Origin: an uncultured Bacilli bacterium
Lineage (GTDB): Bacteria; Bacillota_I; Bacilli_A; RF39; UBA660
DNA length: 6,881 bases
NCBI GenBank assembly: GCA_944371685.1
Contig: CALVXV010000064.1
Coordinates: 1-6,881, forward strand
Direction of reading: 5' to 3'
Every line of letters starts with the position of its first letter. Position 1 is the first letter of the stretch. This document shows, piece after piece, positions 1-5,533 of this stretch. The notes below the pieces were generated by a model. It was given only the letters and a program-made list of their open reading frames with translations. It was not told the DNA's origin and ran no database searches. The position numbers and the translations under genes were made by a program.

Positions 1-360
1 TACAATGAAGGTAATACAGAAGATGAAGTAATATGGTATACAATGCTTACAGCTAGGACATTTAGTGAATTATATGAGTTAGCTAGTAAAGTATTAGATG
101 AAGAAAAAGTTCAAAGATTAATGGAGGGAGTTATTAGGATGAGTCAGGATGAGTTTATAATACATGAGTGGCAGAAAGAGAAGATGGATGCCTTAGTCAA
201 GCTTAATGAGATGGAAGGTGCCAAAAAAGAAGGAATCGAAGAAAAAACAATAGAAATAGCTAAAAATCTACTTAATATGAAAATGAGTATAGAAGATATT
301 TCAAAAGCTACTGGACTAACTGTAAAAGAAATTGAAAAAATAAGAAGCACTAACGAATAG
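1..360 (+). CDS. Rpn/PD-(D/E)XK nuclease family transposase, C-terminal part (5' end outside window)
   Basis: The reading frame is open from base 1 to a TAG at 358-360, giving 119 residues with no start in the window that must be used. The C-terminal pattern matches Rpn-type 'PD-(D/E)XK nuclease family transposases' (PDDEXK_2 group): an acidic 'EDEVIWYTMLTARTF' stretch, then a charged helical linker with 'EGAKKEGIEEKTIEIAKNLL', then a short helix-turn-helix-like end ('MSIEDISKATGLTVKEIEKI'). Family members are usually around 300 residues, so roughly the last 40% is present. The nuclease core, with its catalytic D, E and K residues, lies upstream and cannot be assessed. Family knowledge: these proteins are DNA endonucleases that promote RecA-independent recombination and are often multicopy. 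The gene ends inside its own terminator and abuts a decayed surface-protein fragment, so it may have helped rearrange this locus (inference). Confidence 0.8.
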   Translation, partial: YNEGNTEDEVIWYTMLTARTFSELYELASKVLDEEKVQRLMEGVIRMSQDEFIIHEWQKEKMDALVKLNEMEGAKKEGIEEKTIEIAKNLLNMKMSIEDISKATGLTVKEIEKIRSTNE

Positions 361-375
361 AAATTAGTGCTTTTT
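342..375 (+). terminator. Rho-independent terminator of the transposase gene
   Basis: AGCACTAA (346-353) pairs perfectly with TTAGTGCT (364-371), leaving a 10-base loop, and the next T extends the stem to A345. A run of five T (371-375) follows. The stop codon TAG (358-360) lies in the loop, so the terminator is embedded in the end of the gene. Confidence 0.8.
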
Positions 376-391
376 AAATGGTTAATTATAA

Positions 392-895
392 GAAAAGTAT
401 TCAAAAAATTGGGCCAGACCTGCCGATTTGAATACATATTTGAATAGTACATATTATAATAGTTTAAATAGTACAGCCCAAAGTCAAATAGTATCCAAAG
501 ACTTTAGTATAGGAGCGGTGGACGCTGTTGATAATAATTTATTGAATACAATAAATGATGAAAATAGTAAAAAGTGGAATGGTAAGGTTGCTTTAGCAAC
601 CGCAAGTGAATATGTAAAAAGTAATAGTAATCAAGGAAGTTGTGGAAATATGTATCAAGTTTCTAATTCATCATCTTGTGGTAATACAACATGGATGCAT
701 AATAGTACTATTTGGTGAACCTTGTCGTCTTCTTCTATTTTTTATACCGTGTTCAGCGTGATCGACAATGGTAGTGTGATCATCACCGGTGCAGGGGATC
801 CAGACACTGCAGTCAGGCCTACCATGACTCTTTCCTCTGAAGTCCAAATTACCGGAGGAGATGTAAGTCAGTCTAATCCATATACAAATGAATAA
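392..895 (+). pseudogene. Decayed surface-protein fragment with C-terminal 'WTLS...VRP' (C-type-lectin-like) domain
   Basis: One frame (392, 395, ...) reads through from a TAA at 389-391 to a TAA at 893-895, broken only by TGA at 716-718. The first part reads 'NWARPADLNTYLNSTYYNSL', then '..AQSQIVSKDFSIGAVDAV..', then 'KKWNGKVALATASEYVKSNSN', two Cys (641, 677) and 'TTWMHNSTIW'. After the TGA the same frame gives 'TLSSSS', 'VFSVIDNGSVIITG', 'AVRPTMTLSSEVQITGGD' and 'SQSNPYTNE'. I recognise this as the C-terminal domain common in surface proteins of gut Bacilli, whose usual form is '(W/Y)WTLSP...VF.V...G.V....A....GVRP.LYLSS.V.ITGGDGS.SNPY'. The TGA sits exactly at the second W of 'WWTLSP'. 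No ATG/GTG/TTG has a ribosome binding site, and the N-terminal anchor is missing, so the fragment is 5'-truncated and probably silent. TTG 428 is not a credible start. Composition changes sharply at the TGA (see the variable-region entry). It lies between two terminators. It could be a dead remnant or a donor cassette; I favour a remnant. Confidence 0.75.
725..820 (+). other. Candidate DGR-type variable region within the pseudogene
   Basis: The framework V-F-x-V-x-x-x-G-x-V-x(4)-A-x(5)-V-R-P begins at codon 749. Val 749/758/776 (GTG), Phe 752 (TTC) and Gly 770 (GGT) contain no adenine. The positions between them, plus the run before 749, are filled by TCT, TCT, TCT, ATT, TTT, TAT, ACC, AGC, ATC, GAC, AAT, AGT, ATC, ATC, ACC, GGT, GGG, GAT, CCA, GAC, ACT. 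Nineteen of these 21 end in C or T, as expected if AAY template codons had their adenines randomised. A is about 20% over 719-820 against 40% over 481-600; G+C is about 49% over 721-860 against about 31-32% just upstream (hand counts). The choice of variable positions rests on my memory of the family pattern. No template repeat or reverse transcriptase is in the window. Confidence 0.45.
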
Positions 896-929
896 ACCAA
901 GTGAATTTTCACTTGGTTATTCATTTTTT
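886..929 (+). terminator. Strong hairpin terminator after the surface-protein fragment
   Basis: CCAAGTGA (897-904) pairs with TCACTTGG (909-916) around a four-base loop. The stem extends outward (AA 895-896 with TT 917-918; then, past a bulged A894, bases 887-893 with 919-925) and is followed by T924-T929. The stop codon TAA (893-895) lies in the left arm. The A-rich left flank could let it work on the other strand too. Confidence 0.85.
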
Positions 930-990
930 AACGAAAAATTAAAATAAAAAAATAAATTCTGACATTTTTTGGAAATTAACGTGAAACTAA

Positions 991-1018
991 TTGACAAAAC
1001 TAGTAACCTGTATATAAT
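991..1018 (+). promoter_or_regulatory. Near-consensus sigma-A promoter for the 1047 gene
   Basis: TTGACA at 991-996 and TATAAT at 1013-1018 are both perfect consensus hexamers, separated by 16 bases. Transcription should begin near 1025, about 22 bases before the ATG at 1047. It sits just after the terminator at 886-929, so the next gene is an independent unit. Confidence 0.85.
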
Positions 1019-1032
1019 AGGTAAACAGAAAA

Positions 1033-1039
1033 CGGAGGA
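1033..1039 (+). promoter_or_regulatory. Ribosome binding site fixing the start of the 1047 gene
   Basis: CGGAGGA (core GGAGG 1034-1038) lies 8 bases before ATG 1047. An in-frame upstream start at 969 has no such site and lies upstream of the promoter, so 1047 is the start. Confidence 0.85.
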
Positions 1040-1046
1040 CGAAAAT

Positions 1047-1391
1047 ATGACTAAATCACAGTATGCAACAATCCCAATTGAATTATTAGAAATAAAATCT
1101 AAAAAAAGAAAAATCAAACCCTCCTACAGGTTTCATTTATTTAAAATAACACCTTATAAATCATTAAAATTAAACACTATTGCCGTTGAAATAGGGGATG
1201 AAAAAACACCTTATATTGAAGAAATAATAACCAAAAATAAAATAGGTTTAATAAAAGATGAAAAATATAAAGTTTATCTTCCTGGCGATATCATATACAC
1301 ATTATGTTCCAAAGAAGAAGCTTATCTAGTAGCTGCCGAGCAGTTAAACTATAGTAGAAAAATATCTAGTATTTTTACTCAAAGTTCATAA
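1047..1391 (+). CDS. Hypothetical protein, 114 aa
   Basis: I do not recognise this protein. It starts MTKSQYATIP, is rich in Lys, Ile and Tyr, and shows no signal peptide, membrane segment or zinc ligands; it looks soluble. A very basic stretch (KSKKRKIK, residues 17-24) is followed by alternating hydrophobic/polar sequence (about 27-50 and 73-86, including 'VYLPGDIIYTL'), which suggests beta strands. An Ala-rich helix comes near the end (about 89-103, 'KEEAYLVAAEQL'). Perfect -35/-10 boxes and a strong GGAGG site show it is a real, probably well expressed gene. It is monocistronic: there is a terminator upstream, and downstream it converges on the DUF6512 gene, overlapping it by 13 bases with no good terminator between them. 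Its codon use matches the AT-rich host. The basic patch might bind nucleic acid, but that is only a guess. Confidence 0.8.
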   Translation: MTKSQYATIPIELLEIKSKKRKIKPSYRFHLFKITPYKSLKLNTIAVEIGDEKTPYIEEIITKNKIGLIKDEKYKVYLPGDIIYTLCSKEEAYLVAAEQLNYSRKISSIFTQSS

Positions 1392-1912
1392 ATATTAATG
1401 CCATATTTATTTTCTACTGTATCTAAAAACAAATAATTCTCTGGCGGAAAATAAGTAAGTATCCCAAACAAAATATAAACCAAAATAATGCCTATTATAC
1501 TAATTATCTCTTTGTGCAAAGGCCTAAACTGAAGTATATAATAACTTATAATATTTACAAAATAAATACTAATAAATAAAACTATCAAATTTAAAATAAA
1601 TACTGAACCGGTAAAATGATATATAGGTAAATATATAATCAAAAATATAATAATAGATAAACTAACCTCTAAAAAAACACTTAAAGCAAAGTTATTATGA
1701 TTAATTCTATATTTTTTATAAAGAAAATACTCAATAACACTAAAAATCAAAATACTACTACTAATCATTTTCATATGTTCCCATATACTTTCATTAACTG
1801 GAAAAAATATACTAAATAAGCAATTAGGTAGCCAGTTATAAAGAAAATGAGTTAAAAAACACAAAACAAACATCCCAAACACACTAATAATTTTAATTCT
1901 TTTCAAACTCAT
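1379..1912 (-). CDS. DUF6512 family integral membrane protein, 177 aa
   Basis: About five hydrophobic helices can be seen (approx. residues 8-28, 48-65, 78-100, 102-127, 136-156). Two signatures fit DUF6512: 'FFPVNESIWEHMK' (36-48) after the first helix, and the C-terminal 'LTYFPPENYLFLDTVENKYG' (152-171), equivalent to the family's 'YPPHxPLFLDxxxxxYG'. Length is normal for the family. Function is unknown; it should sit in the cytoplasmic membrane. The conserved NESxWEH motif between helices 1 and 2 is polar and could bind a metal or ligand (inference). The start ATG (complement of 1910-1912) is preceded by AGAAGG (complement of 1920-1925) with 7 bases between. The stop is TGA (complement of 1379-1381). 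It is transcribed divergently from dnaG from its own promoter at 1957-1986, and its 3' end overlaps the convergent 1047 gene by 13 bases. Confidence 0.85.
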   Translation of the reverse strand: MSLKRIKIISVFGMFVLCFLTHFLYNWLPNCLFSIFFPVNESIWEHMKMISSSILIFSVIEYFLYKKYRINHNNFALSVFLEVSLSIIIFLIIYLPIYHFTGSVFILNLIVLFISIYFVNIISYYILQFRPLHKEIISIIGIILVYILFGILTYFPPENYLFLDTVENKYGINIYEL

Positions 1913-1956
1913 AAAACCGCCTTCTTTTAACCATAATATATGTAAAACAATAAAAA

Positions 1957-1986
1957 ATTATACTTTTTTGTATTTTTTTTCGTCAA
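1957..1986 (-). promoter_or_regulatory. Promoter of the DUF6512 gene
   Basis: Read on the minus strand, TTGACG (complement of 1981-1986) and TATAAT (complement of 1957-1962) are separated by 18 bases that are almost all A. Transcription would begin near 1950, leaving a leader of about 40 bases before the ATG. Confidence 0.65.
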
Positions 1987-1997
1987 AAAAAAGGAAA

Positions 1998-2027
1998 TTG
2001 CCAAAAAAAATCGTATATTAATATATA
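1998..2027 (+). promoter_or_regulatory. Weak candidate promoter for the dnaG operon
   Basis: TTGCCA (1998-2003) followed after 16-18 bases by AT-only hexamers (AATATA 2020-2025 or TATATA 2022-2027) is the best match upstream of dnaG. It would leave almost no leader and put the start of transcription inside or next to the ribosome binding site AGGGGGA (2027-2033). The real promoter may differ; the divergent spacer is very A/T-rich. Confidence 0.25.
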
Positions 2028-2040
2028 GGGGGATAAAATC

Positions 2041-3759
2041 ATGAACACATTAAGTCAAGAAAAAATAAACGAAATAAGAAATAGTGTCAACATCGTAGAT
2101 GTTATCTCCTCATACATTCCTCTTACTCCAAAAGGTAAGAATTACTTTGGTGTTTGTCCATTTCACGATGATAACAACCCATCTATGAGTGTCAGTCCAT
2201 CCAGACAAATTTACAAATGTTTCTCGTGTGGTGCCACCGGAACCGTTTTTAAATTTATCATGGATTATGAAAACATCTCTTTCCTAGAAGCAGTTAAAAA
2301 AGTCGCTGATATAGGTGGTATATCTGTAAACATTGGTAAAGTCACAAAAAAACAAACCCATACTGAACTTCATCAAATATATGATTTGAGTTTAAAATTT
2401 TATATCAACAATCTAAATACTGTAGGTGGTAAAGAAGCCCGAGAATATTTAAAAAATAGGAATATTGATGAAGAAACAATTAAAGAATTTCAAATAGGTT
2501 TATCATTAAAACACGATGTTTTATCAAAAATTTTAATAAAAAAATTTAAACCAGACGAAGTTCTAAAAAGTGGTTTAGTTGGTAAAAATGACTATGGTTA
2601 TTATGATCTATTTTATGATAGAATTATGTTCCCTTTATATGACTTAAATGGTAATCCCGTTGCTTATAGTGGCAGGATATATAATAAAAAAGATAATTCA
2701 AAATATTTTAATACCAGAGAAACCGAAATATTTAAAAAAGGTGAATTATTATATAACTACCACCGGGCTAAAGATATTGCCAGAAAGAAAAATCAAATCA
2801 TTATCATGGAAGGTTTTATGGATGTTATAAGATCCTTTACTGTCGGCATTAAAAATGTCATTGCCATGATGGGAACCGCTGTAACCCCAACTCAAGCTCA
2901 TTTAATTAAAAGAATGGCTAAAGATATTATTCTTTGCTTTGATGGCGATGAAGCCGGCGCTAAAGCCACTATGTCATGTTCAAATGAATTATTAAAAATT
3001 GGAGTAACTCCAAAAATCATTAGACTAGAAGATAACCTAGATCCAGATGAATATATTCAAAAATATGGCAAAGAAGCTTTCCAAAGAAAAATAGACAATC
3101 CAATTAGTGTCATGGATTTTAAATTATCATATTTGAAAAATGGCAAAGACCTAACCAGTAGTGAAGGTGAAGCAAAATACATAAGTGAAGTTATTGGCGA
3201 ACTAAACAAAATAGATGATGACATTTTAAAAGATTTAACTATTAAAAAAATTGTCGCCGAAATGAACATCGATGAAGATATCATTAGAAAACATCTTGAA
3301 GTAAAACCCAAACAAATACCTAAACCTAAAACGCAAATGGAAATCAAAACCGATAAATATGAAAAAGCTGAAAGTGCTTTAATCTATTATATGCTTAAAA
3401 GTCCAGAAGTAATCACAATGTATAATAAAAAAGTTACCTATATTCCCAATCGCGAATATAGACAGCTTGCTAGAGAAATAAGTAGTTTTTATAAAAACTT
3501 TGGTTTTATAAGTGAAGCTGACTTTATCGACTACATTGAATGTGATAAAGACCTTATGGCAACTATCGGTAAAATAAATAAACAAAATACCAAAGAAACT
3601 TACTCACTAGAAGAAATAGAGGATTATATTAATGTAATTAGGGATTATAACATCAAAGAAGAAATAAAAAGACTTACAAATAAAATGAAAAACTTGACAG
3701 ATCCTTTAGATAAGGCTAAAATAGCTGAGGAAATTGTTGGGTTGAAAAAAGGAGTGTAA
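2041..3759 (+). CDS. dnaG: DNA primase DnaG
   Basis: This primase makes the short RNA primers for lagging-strand synthesis and works at the replication fork with the replicative helicase. The N-terminal zinc-binding domain has ligands C39, H42, C60 and C63 ('CPFHDD' ... 'CFSCG'). The RNA-polymerase domain follows, with 'FYDRIMFPLYD' and 'AYSGRIYN' (about 191-214). The TOPRIM core has the catalytic Glu257 in 'MEGFMDV' and the metal-binding acids in 'FDGDEAG' (D301, D303) and 'DPDEY' (D334, D336). The C-terminal helical helicase-binding region (about 435-572) is divergent, as is usual. The length of 572 aa is slightly below B. subtilis (603) and close to E. coli (581). The start is ATG 2041, with AGGGGGA 7 bases upstream. 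It is the first gene of a dnaG-rpoD-trmK operon: rpoD starts 2 bases after its stop, and the rpoD ribosome binding site lies inside dnaG. There is no rpsU upstream, unlike the enterobacterial operon. All key residues are present. Confidence 0.98.
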   Translation: MNTLSQEKINEIRNSVNIVDVISSYIPLTPKGKNYFGVCPFHDDNNPSMSVSPSRQIYKCFSCGATGTVFKFIMDYENISFLEAVKKVADIGGISVNIGKVTKKQTHTELHQIYDLSLKFYINNLNTVGGKEAREYLKNRNIDEETIKEFQIGLSLKHDVLSKILIKKFKPDEVLKSGLVGKNDYGYYDLFYDRIMFPLYDLNGNPVAYSGRIYNKKDNSKYFNTRETEIFKKGELLYNYHRAKDIARKKNQIIIMEGFMDVIRSFTVGIKNVIAMMGTAVTPTQAHLIKRMAKDIILCFDGDEAGAKATMSCSNELLKIGVTPKIIRLEDNLDPDEYIQKYGKEAFQRKIDNPISVMDFKLSYLKNGKDLTSSEGEAKYISEVIGELNKIDDDILKDLTIKKIVAEMNIDEDIIRKHLEVKPKQIPKPKTQMEIKTDKYEKAESALIYYMLKSPEVITMYNKKVTYIPNREYRQLAREISSFYKNFGFISEADFIDYIECDKDLMATIGKINKQNTKETYSLEEIEDYINVIRDYNIKEEIKRLTNKMKNLTDPLDKAKIAEEIVGLKKGV

Positions 3760-3761
3760 TA

Positions 3762-4835
3762 ATGTTCGGAGAAATTAAAACTTTTGAAGAAAGAAAAAAA
3801 GAATTAATTGAACTAGGAAAGAAAAAAGGCAGTATCACTTATGAAGAATTAGCCGAAAAATTAAAAAATTTAGAGTTAGATGCCGATTCATTAGATGACC
3901 TATACAACACTTTAAATGAAAATCATATAAAAGTTGTATCAGAAAATGAAGAAGATGACGAAGATCCAAGTGGAGTTAGTAATGAACTTTTAACTAAAGA
4001 CTTAACCATTAACGATCCAGTCAGAATGTACTTAAAAGAAATTGGTCAAATTAAATTATTAACTACTGAAGAAGAATTAGAATTAGCTGATAGAATTGCC
4101 CAAGGTGATGAACAAGCTAAAGCCACTTTAGCTGAAGCTAATCTTCGTCTAGTCGTTAGTATCGCTAAAAGATATGTTGGTAGAGGTATGCTTTTTCTAG
4201 ACCTAATTCAAGAAGGGAATATCGGTCTAATGAAAGCTGTTGAAAAATTTGATGTTACTAAAGGATATAAATTTTCAACCTATGCCACTTGGTGGATTAG
4301 ACAGGCTATTACAAGAGCCATTGCTGACCAAGCTAGAACTATCAGAGTCCCAGTTCATATGGTTGAAACTATCAATAAATTAGCTAGAGTTGAAAGACAA
4401 CTAACCCTAGAATTAAATAGAGAACCAACCGAAGAAGAACTATCTAAAAAAATGGGTACCAGTGTTGAAAAAATCAGAGATATCTATAAAATATCTCAAG
4501 AGCCAGTCAGCTTAGAAATTCCAATTGGTGAAGAAGATGATTCACATTTAGGTGACTTCATTCCAGATGAAACCAATATGAGTCCAGAAGATTATGCTGT
4601 AAATGAATTATTAAAAGATGAAATTTCTGAAGTTTTATTAACTCTAACTGAAAGAGAAGAAAAAGTTATTAGATTAAGATTTGGCCTAGAAGATGGGCGC
4701 CCTAGAACCCTAGAAGAAGTTGGCCAGCTATTTGGTGTAACTAGAGAACGTATCAGACAAATCGAAGCTAAAGCTTTAAGAAAATTACGTCACCCATCAA
4801 GAAGTAGAAAACTAAAAGATTACTTAGGTGATTAA
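3762..4835 (+). CDS. rpoD: Primary RNA polymerase sigma factor RpoD/SigA
   Basis: This housekeeping sigma factor directs RNA polymerase to -35/-10 promoters such as those visible in this window. A short region 1.1 (about 1-60) is followed by an acidic linker (EEDDED, 63-68). Region 1.2 begins at 'DPVRMYLKEIGQIKLL' (85-100). Region 2 runs from 'LRLVVSIAKRYVGRG' through 'FLDLIQEGNIGLMKAV' to 'YKFSTYATWWIRQAI' (128-183), with the aromatic -10 recognition and melting residues Y169, F171, Y174, W177 and W178. Region 3 follows ('RTIRVPVHM', 192-200). Region 4 has the -35 helix-turn-helix 'TLEEVGQLFGVTRERIRQIE' (316-335). At 357 aa it is close to B. subtilis SigA (371) and lacks the large insert of proteobacterial RpoD. 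The start ATG 3762 is preceded by AAAGGAG inside dnaG. Both Trp codons in 'TWW' are TGG, which supports the standard code. The next gene, trmK, begins one base after its stop. Confidence 0.98.
   Translation: MFGEIKTFEERKKELIELGKKKGSITYEELAEKLKNLELDADSLDDLYNTLNENHIKVVSENEEDDEDPSGVSNELLTKDLTINDPVRMYLKEIGQIKLLTTEEELELADRIAQGDEQAKATLAEANLRLVVSIAKRYVGRGMLFLDLIQEGNIGLMKAVEKFDVTKGYKFSTYATWWIRQAITRAIADQARTIRVPVHMVETINKLARVERQLTLELNREPTEEELSKKMGTSVEKIRDIYKISQEPVSLEIPIGEEDDSHLGDFIPDETNMSPEDYAVNELLKDEISEVLLTLTEREEKVIRLRFGLEDGRPRTLEEVGQLFGVTRERIRQIEAKALRKLRHPSRSRKLKDYLGD
4826..4831 (+). promoter_or_regulatory. Ribosome binding site deciding the trmK start
   Basis: AGGTGA lies inside the end of rpoD, 5 bases before TTG 4837. 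The in-frame GTG 4828 lies within this site and has no Shine-Dalgarno of its own, so TTG 4837 is the better start. It also gives the family-like N-terminus MKLSKRLKAI. Confidence 0.6.
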
Positions 4836-4836
4836 T

Positions 4837-5292
4837 TTGAAATTATCAAAAAGATTAAAAGCCATCTGTGATTTAATTCCAAAAAATAGTAATGTAGTAG
4901 ACGTTGGTGCAGACCACGCCTTTTTAGACATCTATTTAAATAAATATAAAAATTGTAATTGCCTGGCTATTGATAAATCAAAATACTGTACTAATACCGC
5001 TATTAATAATGCTCAAAAATTTAATGCTCATATTAAAGCCGTAACCAATGACGGTTTAAATAATATTAAACTAAATGATGAAATAATTGTTATCAGTGGT
5101 ATGGGTACTAAAAACATTCAAAAAATACTAAACTTTGATATTAAAAATGATTTAATTTTATCCAGTCATACTAATATCGAAGATTTGAAACAATTTTTAA
5201 AAGAAAAACATTATTATATTGATAAAGAATTAATTATTTCTGATGGTAAAACATATAACATAATATACGCCAAAAAGGGAGGTGCATCATGA
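4837..5292 (+). CDS. trmK: tRNA (adenine(22)-N1)-methyltransferase TrmK, short form
   Basis: The enzyme transfers a methyl group from S-adenosylmethionine to N1 of A22 in bacterial tRNAs. The N-terminus 'LSKRLKAICDLIP' (3-15), SAM motif I 'VVDVGADHAFLDIYL' (20-34), the acidic 'AIDKS' (44-48), 'VTNDGLNNI' (69-77) and the catalytic-domain motif 'IISGMGTKNIQKIL' (equivalent to the family's GMGG..I..IL, about 85-98) are all visible. So is the end strand 'DGKTYNIIYAKKG' (136-148). The length is 151 aa against about 225-240 for the family. The Rossmann catalytic domain is complete, but the C-terminal helical/coiled-coil domain is absent. The stop TGA overlaps the next ATG (ATGA), so the gene ends naturally here rather than by a visible frameshift. 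The start is TTG 4837, one base after rpoD. The location after sigA matches Bacillus (sigA...trmK-yqfO), but yqfO is missing. Confidence 0.88.
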   Translation: MKLSKRLKAICDLIPKNSNVVDVGADHAFLDIYLNKYKNCNCLAIDKSKYCTNTAINNAQKFNAHIKAVTNDGLNNIKLNDEIIVISGMGTKNIQKILNFDIKNDLILSSHTNIEDLKQFLKEKHYYIDKELIISDGKTYNIIYAKKGGAS

Positions 5293-5525
5293 ACAAATAT
5301 AAACTAACTGAATTACAATTGTTAAACGAAAAAATTAAACAAGAAAAAGAAAAAGTTTATAGTAATGGTATCATATTATTACCAGGCATTACAACTTTAA
5401 CTGTTGGAGCTATTGCTCAAAATAGTGTATGTATGGCTATTGGAACCGCTGTTACTTTAGGCGGTGCTTTAGTCTCTAGTGATATAGTAGATACTAAAAA
5501 ATTAACAAAAAAAATAAAAAAATAA
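5289..5525 (+). CDS. Small two-helix membrane protein, 78 aa
   Basis: I do not recognise a named family. An N-terminal charged helix (about 5-24, rich in K/E/L/Q, possibly amphipathic or coiled) is followed by two hydrophobic segments (about 25-43 and 46-63) separated by 'QNS', and a strongly basic tail ('KKLTKKIKK', 70-78). This looks like a helical hairpin in the cytoplasmic membrane with both ends inside (inference from the positive tail). GGGAGGTG (5277-5284) is a strong ribosome binding site. The ATG overlaps the trmK stop (ATGA), so translation is probably coupled. It resembles the next gene product: both have 'G(I/L).TL..G....QN' and 'AL(V/I)SS' before a basic tail. It is probably co-transcribed with dnaG-rpoD-trmK. 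Confidence 0.75.
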   Translation: MNKYKLTELQLLNEKIKQEKEKVYSNGIILLPGITTLTVGAIAQNSVCMAIGTAVTLGGALVSSDIVDTKKLTKKIKK

Positions 5526-5531
5526 GGGTGA
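5524..5531 (+). promoter_or_regulatory. Ribosome binding site deciding the start of the 5534 gene
   Basis: AAGGGTGA precedes ATG 5534 by only two bases. GGTGA matches the part of the anti-Shine-Dalgarno that can pair this close to a start. GTG 5528 lies inside the site itself and is therefore unlikely to be the start. Confidence 0.55.
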
Positions 5532-5533
5532 CT

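Noticed and set aside
400..430. Possible RNA gene in the locally G+C-rich stretch
   Set aside because: It encodes the conserved 'WARPADL' segment in frame, and no cloverleaf or long stem can be drawn.
144..452. Minus-strand reading frame opposite the transposase end
   Set aside because: Antisense to a recognised coding region and crosses the transposase terminator; no family resemblance.
428..718. Free-standing 96-residue gene starting at TTG 428
   Set aside because: No ribosome binding site. Family homology starts upstream of 428 and continues past the TGA in the same frame, so it is part of a broken gene.
716..718. TGA read as Trp (Mycoplasma-type code 4)
   Set aside because: Trp in RpoD, the surface protein, the DUF6512 protein and elsewhere in the fragment is TGG, and TGA makes sensible stops for trmK (ATGA overlap) and the DUF6512 gene.
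969..1046. N-terminal extension of the 1047 gene back to 969
   Set aside because: It would place the start upstream of the promoter, which lies at 991-1018; the GGAGG site points to 1047.
1388..1410. Hairpin ATAAATAT/ATATTTAT between the convergent genes as a terminator
   Set aside because: The stem is A/T only, with no clean T-run on either strand; likely chance in A/T-rich DNA.
3057..3585. Minus-strand reading frames inside dnaG
   Set aside because: Shadows of the dnaG reading frame; no ribosome binding sites or recognisable products.
4828..4836. GTG 4828 as the trmK start
   Set aside because: It lies inside the AGGTGA ribosome binding site that serves TTG 4837; overlap with rpoD is possible but less well supported.
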